This document shows, one piece after another, positions 9,984 through 26,755 of a DNA stretch of 64,000 nt. The stretch lies in assembly GCA_036925085.1 (NCBI GenBank), contig JAUPFP010000007.1, positions 749,501 to 813,500 on the forward strand, written 5' to 3'. The notes under the pieces are model-generated. The model was not told the origin of the DNA. It worked only from the letters and a program-made list of their open reading frames with translations, and did not search any database. This stretch comes from Brachycybe producta. Taxonomy: Eukaryota > Arthropoda > Diplopoda > Playtdesmida > Andrognathidae. A program made the translations under genes and the position numbers. Position 1 is the first letter of the stretch; every line of letters begins with the position of its first letter.

Positions 9984-12900
9984 ATGATGTCTGAAATTAA
10001 ATCTAAAGTTGATGTCGTCGATGCGAATTTAAACGGCAACGTTGAGTTGGATTTAGATGATTTGGGTATATTTTTAGCCATTTTTTTATTTTCTTATTGA
10101 ACTCGTTTATTATTTTTGTTTTGTGGAGTTTTTATTTAGATTCGGTTATGAAGGGGGTTAGGGGTCTTTGAAGGTCATTTTCGACTGTTGAAAGCGACCT
10201 CTATAGCCCATTCCCCTAACCCCTCTCTTTATACTTAACTCAAATCTGTTTTTGTGACACATTCTGCATTAATTTTAGTTTTGGAATCGATCGTTTTTTG
10301 TCTCCGTGAAGAGTGGATGTTGGCGCCACTTAACATTTTCTTGACTTTGCGGTTCATATTTACCCCTTCCTCCCTCCCTTCCTCCCTGTCTCTCTCAACT
10401 GTAGTAGATTCATCCATCGATTTCCATCCCCCTCTCCGTTCTTTCCTATGAGGAGGCCCTTGTTTTTTTTTTCTTTTCTATCCAGAACTCCAAATACAAC
10501 CCTGGTTCTTCGTTTTCTTCGCAGTCTCACTTTCTCTTCATTGATTGTTAGTTTAGTGGTAACCATCTCGGTCTTGAATTTTTTTTTCCTTCTCCTCGTC
10601 GTCGTCGCTTTTTTTTCTTACTAATTTTCAATTCTTAATTATTAAGTCTTTCTTGAATCACAATGTTGTTGGAATGGGTTAAAGATTCTGTGTTTCGTTG
10701 TTTTGCTAAATCTTACGAGATAACCGCCAGAATAGGTGAGTATTTTATTATAAGATGAAACGAAGAGGAACTCTCTGGGCTTCATCATCTTTGGAACTCG
10801 ATTAAGATGATAAAACAAATTCCGTTTTTCATTTGAAATGTTGGTTAGGTTCTAGTAAAGATGAGAAAAACAAACTGCGAACAAATTTGGTTTGTGTTCA
10901 ACCAAAGTGTGAACAAGAACAACCGTTTTCTTCTGAAACATCTTCTCCCGTCTACGTTGGTGAGAGATAAAATGCATGAATCTCGTTAAAAGACGCATGA
11001 CGCATGTCTTAGTTAATGTTTGTTCTTGATTAATTTGTGTTTCTTTCATTTTCATATTTTAATAGTCTCTCGTTTTTCTTCCCCCCCCCCCCCCCCCCCC
11101 TTGCAAAATATTAAATAATTTTATATATATATATGAAATTTTTTTTTTGTATTATGACTAATTCGAGTTCAATGCAGCAGTGAAATACAGAAAGGCCTAT
11201 TATTTGGGGGGGGGGGGGGGGAGATGGAACGGTTGCCATGACAACCGACTATAAAAGACTAGTATATAGGCGGTGCTACTGTAAAGAGTTAAAACGAGAA
11301 GAAAGGTAGAAGGAACGCGGCACCGCGCAGTCTAGTCTAGATATCATATATAATAAGAATGGGTTTTGTCTCGCTTAAAACCCACCTAGCTTGTCATTGG
11401 GAGTGATCTTACAGCTTTGTCCGTTTTTGTGATAGCTGCATGAATGAGCCTCCCTCCTCATCTTTGAAAAACACCAATTTATAGAGAAAGGGGGGGGGGG
11501 TTCAGAATGGAAGGAATTATTTAGTAGCTTCAGAAGCAGCAGCAGCAGCAACAACCAGCATTGGATGCTGCTTTTGGCTGCTGCTCTTTTGTTGTATCTT
11601 AGCAACAAGAATAAAGATTGATTCTGTGTGTGCCCTTGTTCTTTCCTTTTCATCCTCCTCCGCCACTACCGCATTAAATCCGTGAACATTTAAATGATGA
11701 TGCCTCATTCTCTTTACAATAAATGTTGATATAAGGGGGGGCGTCCTTCTCATCGATTTGTTTTGTTGCTAGTCTGTTAACTGGGAGAAGTTGGTTGTCT
11801 GGCAAATGATATCATCGGAAAATCCCCCCCCCCCTTCTTTTTGTTGTCTTATAAACTAATAATAAGCCTGGTTGTTGAGTCATTTCTTCTTAATTCTATT
11901 TGAACAGCGACTGAAATTAGAGCGGCAGAGAAGGGAAAGGGAGGAATGGCGTACGAAGTGATTTTGATGGATGCGCCCGTTGAAGCTACTCCACCGAAGA
12001 GACCGTCTTCTCCTCCCAAGAATCCAGTCTCCATCGACGACATCATGAGTAAGCTGAAGGCAGCTGAGGAGCGGCGTCACGTATGTTCTCGTTAGTTTCC
12101 ATTTTTTCTTTCATCTGTTCTAATGTCTTGATGTTTTGAAACAGTCTTTGGAGGCACAACGCCTCATTCAGTTGAACGAGAGGTTCAGCAAGATAGGGGA
12201 GGCGACTCAGAAGAGAGCAGAGTTCAACAACAACTTCATTAACCAGACGAAGGAGCAGTTAGAGAAAAAGATGGAGTCGTTCTCGGAGAAGAGGGAATCT
12301 CGCATCAATAGCCTCATTGCCAAGCTCAAAGAACATGTAAAATTGGATCCTACGTTTTTTCTACTACGGGGGTTATTTTAATTGACGACGCGTGTTTGTT
12401 TCAGGAGGAACACATAATGGAGGTTCGCAAGTCGATGGAGATTCTGACTGAAGAAAAGAAGGAAAATATTGAAAAGAAGTTGGCCGTTGCTTCGGAGAAC
12501 AGAGACGAGAAGATGCAGAGAATGCTTGATAAGCTGAAGGAACACGTTCGTGTTTTATCTTGCACATTTCTGATAATTGGTTTTTGTTTTTGTGAAATTT
12601 TTTTTTCTTGGTTTCATCGATTTTAGGACGAGATTGTTCAGAAAGTTCGAAGCCTTAACGAAGAAAGAGTTCACCAACTCGAAGAACGCATAGAGCGCAA
12701 GTTGGAAGTAGCTCAAGAGAACAGAGAGGCTGCGATTCAGCGCAAGTTGGAGAATCTTAAAGAACACGTAAGTCTCAATGGTTGTTATACTCCGTTTTGG
12801 TGTTGTGTTTTGAGAGAAGGAAAAGGGTTAGTTTGATACGTTAGACATGGTTGTTGTTCTTGAAACCGTCTCTCAGGATGAGCGCATCCTAAAGGTTCGA

Positions 12901-13251
12901 ATGACGAACGAAAACAATGCTAGGCATATTGAAGACAGGCTAATACGTCGGATGGAATTGGCCGAGACCAAAAGGATCTGTCATATACAGGAAGTGAAGT
13001 CAAAGATGCAGATTATAGTAAGCTTAATCTAAACAGAATTAGGTGGAGGACTAGCAGGAAGAATAGGGAAGATGGTGATGGTGTTTTATTTTGGTGATTG
13101 TAGGGGGGCTTCATTAACAAGATTGCCTCCTGGCGTGAACGGTTTTAAAGCGTTTTTATTTTCCTGATTGATATAGGACCGTCGTGTGGAAGAGGTGCGC
13201 CAGAACAAGCAGCAACAGGCCGAGCAGGAGAACAACTCGTCTTCCGGTTAG
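9984..13251 (+). CDS. STMN: Stathmin family protein with expanded tubulin-binding repeats
   Basis: Stathmins bind and sequester tubulin dimers through a long helix. The proposed first coding exon 9984-10064 (MMSEIKSKVDVV...) ends in phase 1 and joins exon 11908-12080. That exon carries the conserved linker AYEVILMDAPVEATPPKRP and the helix start IDDIMSKLKAAEERRH (compare the stathmin pattern F-E-L-I-L, P-P, L-E-E-I-Q-K-K-L-E-A-A-E-E-R-R). Exon 12145-12336 follows, then three exons of exactly 141 bases: 12405-12545, 12627-12767 and 12877-13017. The final exon 13177-13251 ends in N-N-S-S-S-G. Exons 3-5 each close with L-K-E-H and every junction from exon 2 onward is phase 0. Vertebrate stathmins have two repeats; this one appears to have four. 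The helix is highly charged with heptad-like spacing. Internal Met codons (for example in G-G-M-A-Y-E-V) could serve as starts for other first exons. Confidence 0.9.
10663..10734 (+). CDS. Candidate alternative first coding exon of stathmin
   Basis: An open frame begins at an ATG near 10663 (MLLEWVKDSVFRCFAKSYEI) and ends at a strong GTGAGT donor after ATAG, in phase 1. This is the same phase as the 9984 exon, so it can join the exon at 11908 without a frameshift. The peptide is amphipathic with one cysteine among hydrophobic and basic residues, which would suit a membrane-association leader as in the neuronal stathmins. Seen: ATG, frame and donor. Inferred: use as an exon. There is no transcript evidence. 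Confidence 0.5.
11232..11245 (+). promoter_or_regulatory. X-box-like (RFX) palindrome in a stathmin intron
   Basis: GTTGCCATGACAAC matches the RFX-factor X-box pattern (GTTGCC, two bases, then G-x-C/A-A-A-C half site) with one imperfect position. It lies five bases upstream of a TATA box at 11250-11257, so the two together look like a compact internal promoter between the alternative first exons and the first shared stathmin exon. Confidence 0.5.
11250..11257 (+). promoter_or_regulatory. TATA box of a possible internal stathmin promoter
   Basis: TATAAAAG directly follows the X-box-like palindrome. Transcription from here would start near 11280 and run toward the exon at 11908, whose internal ATG (G-G-M-A-Y-E-V) could start a shorter stathmin. 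Several GC-rich bases (CGCGGCACCGCGC near 11315) follow in the putative leader. Confidence 0.45.
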
Positions 13252-14724
13252 AGATCGTCGCTCTGAATATGCTTCTCGTAGCCTTATTCTTTCGTCGTTG
13301 CTATTCTGCCATCGTATTAAGTGTGCCCAAGTGAATTTATGATATGTCTGTGAATGCATTTTTTTTTTTTGAATTTTCGTTTCTTAGTAGCTAAAAGCAT
13401 CCCGTAGCGTTCTCGTTCGTTAAATATATATATATTTTAAAAGTGTAGTGAGTTATAATGCTCTCGTTTAGTGCCCATTATTTCAAAAATTATTTACTGT
13501 ACATAATTTACACGTTTTTTTTCATCGCGTTTTCTCTTTAAACGGGGAGAAGGGATTCCTGTAACTTTTTCAAATATAAATCTAGCGATGGCTTAACAGT
13601 GGTATATATTATATAATATCTTTAAGAAGTGATGATTTGTTTTAAGTGCCATATATTGCTCTTTGTGCCTCCATTTTGTATGAACCACGGAAAAAACCAA
13701 CTACTGCGGACTTTTTCACAACTTGTATTTTTGTAATTTTACTCTTTGTTTTTGGCCTTATCTTCTTCGTAGCTTCGTTTCTAAAACTAGTGTTGCTGAT
13801 CTACACTATTGGGCACCACTGGATTGTCATTTAAATGTTATATATATATGCCTATTTCTACTTGTCTATTTTTATTTTGTTTTGTCAGATATTCTCAACG
13901 AAAGTCAAATGTTTTCCAATTTTCTATTTCGTATCTTTTTTTTTGCCTTTTTTTTTTTTGGAAATTCTCATAAGAGTTGCGATATTTCATGCAACATTTT
14001 ATTTGAAATAAACTTCTTTCTGCTCATTTAATGTTTCAATTCAAGTCAATTGTAATATTTCTAATTGTGTCCAGTAGATTTGTTTTTATTTGGGATCAAT
14101 TTTGAAAGGTTTTGTAATTTCGTCCGCCATTTTGGTTTAGAAGCAGGCGGCAAAGTTTTTTTAAAGAAGTTATTGATTATTGAAAATTTATAATTGAGTT
14201 TGCAAGATTTAAAACAGTTGTAGGCATTGTTCGCGCACTACTACACTGGTATTCAGTGATGGCTTGATAGATTATTAATTTTATCGTCTGATGGCGATAT
14301 GTGTAAAATTTTGACACTTGATCTCATTGCTTAAACTTCCCGCCATAAATGTATTTCGTTATTCATCGATTTATCCAGCAGTAAGACGTCACTTAAATAG
14401 AAAAAGATGAACGTGACATCATGCTGCTAGGCAAATTGATGAATAACGGAATATACAGTATTTCCCCCCCCCCCTCCCCCTTCTAGTAAATAGTAGTAAC
14501 AGACGGAAAGATGGCTCCCTCTTGCGGCATGTTTGGTAATTCATTTTTTAGGTTATCTTGTTATTTTCTGTCATTTGCATTATTTTAGTGTTCGTTTCGC
14601 AGGTACCGTTGAAGGGCGTCAATAAACTCCCGAATCTTTTTCCATTTGGGAATGACACATTGATAGTTGCTGCCGAGATACGACGGTGAGGCTGCTCCTT
14701 CTGATTACGTAGGTTGGGCGGCAA
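13252..14724 (+). other. Stathmin 3' UTR and intergenic DNA
   Basis: AT-rich with long T runs and several possible polyadenylation signals (for example GAAATAAAC near 14007). The open frames of 60-100 residues here are T-rich and give hydrophobic low-complexity peptides. I see no exon with a recognisable domain. Confidence 0.55.
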
Positions 14725-14758
14725 TGACGTCATCTGATTGCGTTGGCCGCCATCTTTG
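14725..14758 (+). promoter_or_regulatory. CRE and YY1-like sites in the WASF promoter
   Basis: A perfect CRE, TGACGTCA, is at 14725-14732, followed by GGCCGCCATCTTTG at 14745-14758, the reverse complement of a consensus YY1 site. They precede a GC-rich leader that ends in a GTGAGT donor at 14893, probably the noncoding first exon of WASF. The motifs are seen; the regulatory role is inferred. Confidence 0.5.
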
Positions 14759-16260
14759 TTTTTTCAGTGGCCGTCGTCGATGTTTCTGGTTTTGATGCGT
14801 TTCGTTTTGCTTGTTCCTCGTCGTCTTTGCGAGAGTTTCGCGCTCTTGACGTATCCGTACGACGCGTAGTTGTTACTGGACTGTCAATTGAGGTGAGTAT
14901 TTGAACATTTGAGTTGGAAATTAGGTTCGTTTCTTTTCCTAATGGTCGCTATAGATGGGATTCTAATCAAGGTGGAGGGAGGAGGATTCAGTGGGGGACC
15001 TGGGGGTGGGGTTAGTAGAAGGAGGGGGAGGCAGAGAAGGGAAGGGGGGATTGGCCTCAGATTCCGTGATTGATGCGGCCCTTTTAAATAGACAAGAAAC
15101 CAACACACTTTATTCGTTTTTTTGCGCTAACTGCTTCTTCTTTTGTGTGTTCGTATTTCTGAATTTGATGTTGTTCTTATCGTTTGTGGGTGGTGAGTTG
15201 AGGATTTGGGGGGTGTTTGGTGGGAGACTTGTGTAATAATTGTGGGTGGCGTTTGAAGTTGACAATCATTTAGTTAGGGAGTCTTTCGCTAGGTGGCGCT
15301 GTTAATTTTATATGTATTTTATTCCATATCGATCTCTTATCACGAGTGACATTTAATCGAGCGCATTTAATAGAGAGAATGGGTTTTTCTCTTCTTATTA
15401 TTATTATTCACGCTTTTGTATCGAGTTCTATTTCAGGATTTAGTCGTCAAATAACTAATTAAATAATTAGGTTTCTGTTTAATGACTCACTCTTCATATA
15501 AAATTCTATTCCCTTTTATCACAAAATGGAGACGTGTCCTTTTTATATTAAGAGGAACAAATCAAAAACTGAGGATTTCCTCGTTTGTTTTAACTTAAAT
15601 CAATAAGCAATTGGGTAAATGCTCGAATATACTTGTATATTTATTGTGTGGTCAAATTATATTTCAGTGTCTATCGTGACCTCTGTGTGAAACTGAAAGG
15701 GGCGGGGGTCCTTATTTGGTTGGGGGGGGGGGTCACTGGGGTTGGTGAAAACTTCATTTCCGCCAAACTTAAGATCCGATTTTGTAGCTTTCGATTTCAC
15801 TCTTCTCCTCTTTCTCTCTCTCCCCCCCCCCCTTTCATCCCCACAGATATCCGCATCCTTCCTTGAAATGAACAAAATTTGGTCCAAGAGAAGTTTAGAA
15901 ACCGTGTTTCGATTCAAGTGGATGTTTCTCTCTCTCTAATTTTTCAATTTCGGATGTTGAATTTGAACTGAATAGATTTAGGTTGAGATATTGAAATACA
16001 AATTAATAGCAATCATCTGAATTTCCATGTGAGTAGGCTTGACCTAGACTCATGGCTTGTTGTTCCCCTTTTTAATAACAAACTGACCCAAAGTTTAGCA
16101 ATCGTCCACTTGTCTCTAGTTTCGTATGTTGATTTCTTTCGTTTCTGTGTATATTTCAGAAAGTTAAACTTATCGTTGTGGTTGTGTTGTGGAGATTCTC
16201 TTCTCCGTGAGAGAGAAAGAGAACATTCGTCCTTATCGTAAGAGCGAAGAAGGAGGAGGA
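14759..16260 (+). other. WASF 5' UTR exons and leader intron
   Basis: A likely noncoding exon ends at 14892 before GTGAGT. The next acceptor is TATTTCAG at 16152-16159, which opens a leader exon of 101 bases up to the WASF ATG at 16261. The intron between them holds G-rich and C-rich runs (14973-15050, 15720-15735, 15822-15832) and no supported exon. Confidence 0.5.
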
Positions 16261-18546
16261 TGCCACTTCTGAAGAGAGTGACAGAACCGGTTCACGTGAG
16301 CCGTGGCATCTTGCCCGAAGATGTGGTCCCGAATGGACGAGAGATGACCCTGAGGAGGTCCGTACCCAACGAACTGGAGTGTGTCACAAACGGAACGTTG
16401 GCCAGCATCGTAAGGCAGCTGAGTAGCCTCAGCAAACAAGCGGAAAACCTTTTCGGCGAATTGCACGTCGAGACTTGTTCTCTCGTTCGTCGTTCGAATG
16501 TTCTTCAGGGACGAATAGATAAACTGGCCGTCAAAGTCACACAACTCGATTCGAACGTCGAAGAAGGTCTTCGTTACCTTCATGTGGAACACAACTTGGT
16601 TCTTTCGTGTTTTATCGTTAACGCCTCGTTATATTTTTTGTCTTAATTAGTTTCTCTTCATGATATTCACATGAGAAAGGCTTTCAAAAGTTCGACAAAC
16701 TTCGATCAGCAGGTTTTGCAGCGTGCGACTATTCCGACGGCAATGATGGAGACTTACGAGCAGTGCGACAGGCCACCGCCTCTCGACAAGCTCAATCCAT
16801 ACAGGTGACGTTTCTTTATTTCTCTCTCTCTTTCTGTTCGATTTCGTAAAATGATAGTCATAAATTTACTCTCGTTTTCAGAGATGACGGCAAAGATGGA
16901 TTGAAGTTCTACACGGATCCCAATTACTTCTTTGATTTATGGCGACAAGAGATGCTCAAGGATACCGAAAGGATAATGCAGGACAAAGGCAAAAAGGTGA
17001 CGGTTTCTTTTTTTTTTATCTCTGTTTGTCATTGAATTCGATTAGAGTGTCTCCTAATGCGTGGAAATTCTTATTATTTTTAGCCTCACCGGCCGAAGAC
17101 TGACGGCAAACGGATGAACCGCAAAGTTCGGCAGCCGCATAACACTAGAGAGATGTACTTACAAAAGGTGGCCAATCAAGAGTTCATCGATCGTAACCAG
17201 CATCAATACGGTCACGGTGGTGGGATGATGGGAGGAAGTGGAACTCCTGACGACCATCCCACTTTGAATCACTATCAGCACGGTCAACAGCAGCAGCCGC
17301 GTAGACCGAACAGTTTGGAGTTGCAGGCCAATTGTTCTCCGGCCGAAATCTACGGCAGAACGGTGCTGGGTAGCCCCACTTCTCATTATGCCCCTCCACA
17401 GCCTCCACCGGCGTACATGGAGCACCCTCAATACTCTCAGTACCAACCTCCGCCTCCTTACACTCCCACCCCAGATGCCCACATGCAACAGCAGCAGCAG
17501 CACTCCCATCACACTCCTACAAGACAGATCTCGAGGAGTGGATCGAACGCGAGACCGGCCCACCCGCCCCCAGCCCCGCCCACCGCATCAGGAAGTGGTG
17601 GTTCCACGCCGGTCTATACAGGAAGTCAAGGCGGGACTCCCGTTAGTGTGCGCAACAGAATGGGACCAAACAGTGGTCGTGATACTTTGCCTCCACCACC
17701 TCCACCTCCAGCAGATGGCGCTGTACTCTCCAATGGACCTATGCATCATCCTCAGGTCTTGCCGAAGGTGGGATCTGTACATAGCAGATCTTCGACTCCC
17801 GGGAGTCCGGGCTCTCGTGAAGGAACTCCTCCGCAACATCATTCACACCACCAACAGGGAGGCGGCGGCGGGATTCATTCTCCCGAACAGAGCACTCCGG
17901 ACAGCATGGATCTCCCACCTCCACCGCCCACTCCTGACAAAGAATTCTCGAAGGGAACATCGTCCGAGGATCAGATGCCGTCGCCACCACCTCCTCTTGC
18001 CGAATCGACCAGTTCGACTCCTTCCGGTGGTTCTGCGCCTGCCCCACCTCCTCCCCCGCCGCCTCCTCCTCTACCACCCGTCTCCAACGGTCCCATCGTA
18101 GCCAACGGAAACTTGGTTAGGACTGGTGGGTCGCAGTCGCACGCCACCGACGTTTCTGATGGAGCGATTTCCAATTCGCCAAAGGGTTCGACGGTCTTAA
18201 AGTCGTCGGAAAGTGAATCGTTCACGAAGGGATCGAGAGTTGCGCAGGCTCCCATCCAAGATCCAAGAAGTGATCTCTTGGCCGCAATCAGAGAGGGTGC
18301 GTCTTATAATCGTCATATTTCTCGTTTATGCCTTTACGTGTAATTTTTTAATTTTTTCTTGTCTCTGAAGGAATCAAACTAAGGAAAGTGGAGGACAACA
18401 AACAGAAGGAGGTGGAAAAACACACAGCACCACACGACGTGGCCTCCATTCTTGCGAGGAGAGTCGCAATGGAGTTCTCTGATTCGGACGATGCGTCTGA
18501 GAGCGAATACGATAGCGAAGCTTGGGACGACGATGGGAGTACGTGA
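16261..18546 (+). CDS. WASF: WASF/WAVE (SCAR) actin nucleation-promoting factor
   Basis: WAVE proteins activate Arp2/3 downstream of Rac at the leading edge as part of the five-subunit WAVE complex. Five coding exons: 16261-16566, 16651-16804, 16882-16996, 17084-18296 and 18371-18546. The N-terminal WAVE homology domain starts [16 protein letters not shown] and includes [32 protein letters not shown] and a basic region ([16 protein letters not shown]). A long His/Gln/Pro-rich middle has several poly-proline runs able to bind profilin or SH3 domains. The C-terminus carries the VCA output: WH2 ([16 protein letters not shown]), a connector ([14 protein letters not shown]) and an acidic tail with the conserved Trp (D-S-E-A-W-D-D-D-G). 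The 409-codon open frame in exon 4 runs into the following intron before stopping; the real frame splices at 18296. The identification is firm. Confidence 0.97.
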
Positions 18547-20919
18547 GCCTCGTACCGCCATTTCGATCTAGCGGAGGGGGGGAAAACTTAATCGTGTCTC
18601 TTTCTGTTTTTTTTTCTACTTCTGTAATTCTTCTTTTTTCAAATATGATTCCAAAAGTATTTTTTTCTAGTTTTTAATAGAAATTTGAAACTATTATACG
18701 ATCGGTGAAGTGGTGAATGAGTTTTAAGTGACCGACCGGTTCGTAAAGAAATCTTCCTCGAACGTAACTCCGAATTCGGTTTATCTTCCACTTTGATGTT
18801 ACCTTTTGAGGTGCTGCTGCTGCTCCAATTAATTTCAAGGTGTACACTTAATTATTACGTTGGTTTTGGAAAGGTGCTACTAGTTTCTAGGACCATTTTT
18901 AATGGCTTTTCATTTCACGTTTTTCCTTCCTTTTTATTGTCAATGAAAATGCACTGAAGTGGACGGACAGCACACGAGTTGTGCAATTGACAAAACGTGA
19001 CTAATTTTATTCTTCTCTTGGTCCCACCCGAAACCCTTTTTTTTTACCCTTCCTCAATCTATCTTAATGTACAACAGAATTTCATATATATATATATCTA
19101 AATATATAAATTATATATATATAGACGAGTCTAGAAGTGTATTTACGAGATGAATTACTACTGAGAGAGAGATAGGGAGAACGCACCAACCTACATCTCG
19201 GTATAAAATTAGTAGTGCGGTACACAAATAATAATTGTAGATTATATTAAGGTATTATTTATTTAAAAGAAAAGACAGAAATTTAATTTTTTTTTCCTCA
19301 GTATAATCGCTAAAACAGGCGTTGATGAGGAGGAGGAGGGGGGGAGGTTGTTGAAATCAACTGTTTTCCACTTTATTGAGCGGTGCAACGAATTAATCCT
19401 TTTTAATTGAGATCTTATCTTGCGGCATAGTTAACTAACTGCATAATAAATTTAGTTCTGTGCCCGTTACCTCGGTCACAACAGCAGTTCGGTGACTTTC
19501 TCTCCTACTAACTTAATGCACTACCTATTAATGATATTTTTTTTCTATCATCGGCCTTTTCGTTGCTCATTTCTAGATTGTCAGTGTGGAGTTGATGGGC
19601 CTCTTGAGATATTGTAAATGGCTGTATTAATTCACAGTGGAGGAGGGGACATAATTAAATGGAGAGAGAGAAAGGGGAGGGGTTCTGTAAGTTTGGACGT
19701 TTGGCATTTCGAATAGTTTACGTTAAAAAAACATTCAAGATGTAAATATGTGTGTGTGTGTGCTTATAATCTGTGTGCAATTCGATTCTGGATTTTAAAA
19801 GAATGGTCCCGAATTGGAATCCCATTACCAGAGAGGGTTTAATCTGCATTCTAAGTCAGCCATGTTAAAAGATGTGTCCAATTTTTCACAAAACTAAAAA
19901 ACAAACAAAACCTTGTGTGTGTGTGTGAGAGAGAGAGAGTGGTGAATGGACAGTGGTGATAACTTATGAATTAAAAGGATAATTTAGACATGGACGCAAA
20001 ATGGTTTAGTTAGTAAAAGAAAAAAGGGACACAAATGAATATAATGGGATCACTTGATGGTCAATCCTTGGTCTGGACCCGTTGTTTTTTTTTTCTTCGG
20101 TCATTTGGGTTATTTTCAAACCACCCTTTTATCAGATTTATTCCTTGTACATGTTTATAAATGAGGGAATTGTTATTTTCGTTTGCTTTTTGCTTTGTTC
20201 ATATTTTAGTTTATATGAGAGGAAATACAAATTATCGCCATTTGTGTTCATTAGGTCAAACATAAAAGGTGAAGATGAATTTTGATCGCATTCATTGTTA
20301 AGGAGTGTCATACACATAAACCAGTGACATTATTTTAAATTTTGATCGATGAAAATTTTCTTTTCACGTTTTTAATTTGACCTAATGAAAACGGGGCGAT
20401 TACAAAGAAATTATTTTGCCTAAATTTTTTTCTTCCCCCAATATATGTGTGTGTCTTTGTCTTGTGTAATACTATATTATATACTTAATTGAAGTTATTG
20501 TTTAAACAAAGGATTATTAATTGATCAAAAGTTTTGATATATATTAAGCATATTTCATATCTCTAATATGCAATAAATTTTCTCTGTTCGTTTGTATTTT
20601 AAAGTGATCAATATCAATTAATGACTAATGAGAATACATGTAAATGCAATACCAAAGAAATACACACCGAGAAAAAGTACATTTTATTTCATTTAAGTTA
20701 ACGTCACATTTTTGTTCTTACAAGATTACGCCTACAGAGATTACAGTACGACTGAACGAAAATTGTATACACGATAAAATACTATTTGTTACTTGGAATT
20801 TCTCAAAGTTACCGGTTAAAACCTATTCGTAAATCTCTGAATCGGCAGATATCACATTTATTTTGCCGTCTGTTAGCTCATACAAACACCAATATTCTTA
20901 ATTTGGAACGCTGTCCGTT
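18547..20919. other. Intergenic DNA between convergent WASF and malic enzyme
   Basis: Contains the WASF 3' UTR and the 3' flank of the malic enzyme gene. There are TA, GT and GA microsatellites (19083-19125, 19748-19762, 19914-19940) and AT-rich stretches. No coding exon was recognised on either strand. Confidence 0.55.

Positions 20920-26755
<5,836 letters not shown>

Noticed and set aside
17388-18101. 237-codon open frame on the plus strand inside WASF
   Set aside because: It is a second frame of the Pro/His/Gln-rich WASF exon; its Arg/Leu/His-rich composition is a shadow of the proline codons, with no domain.
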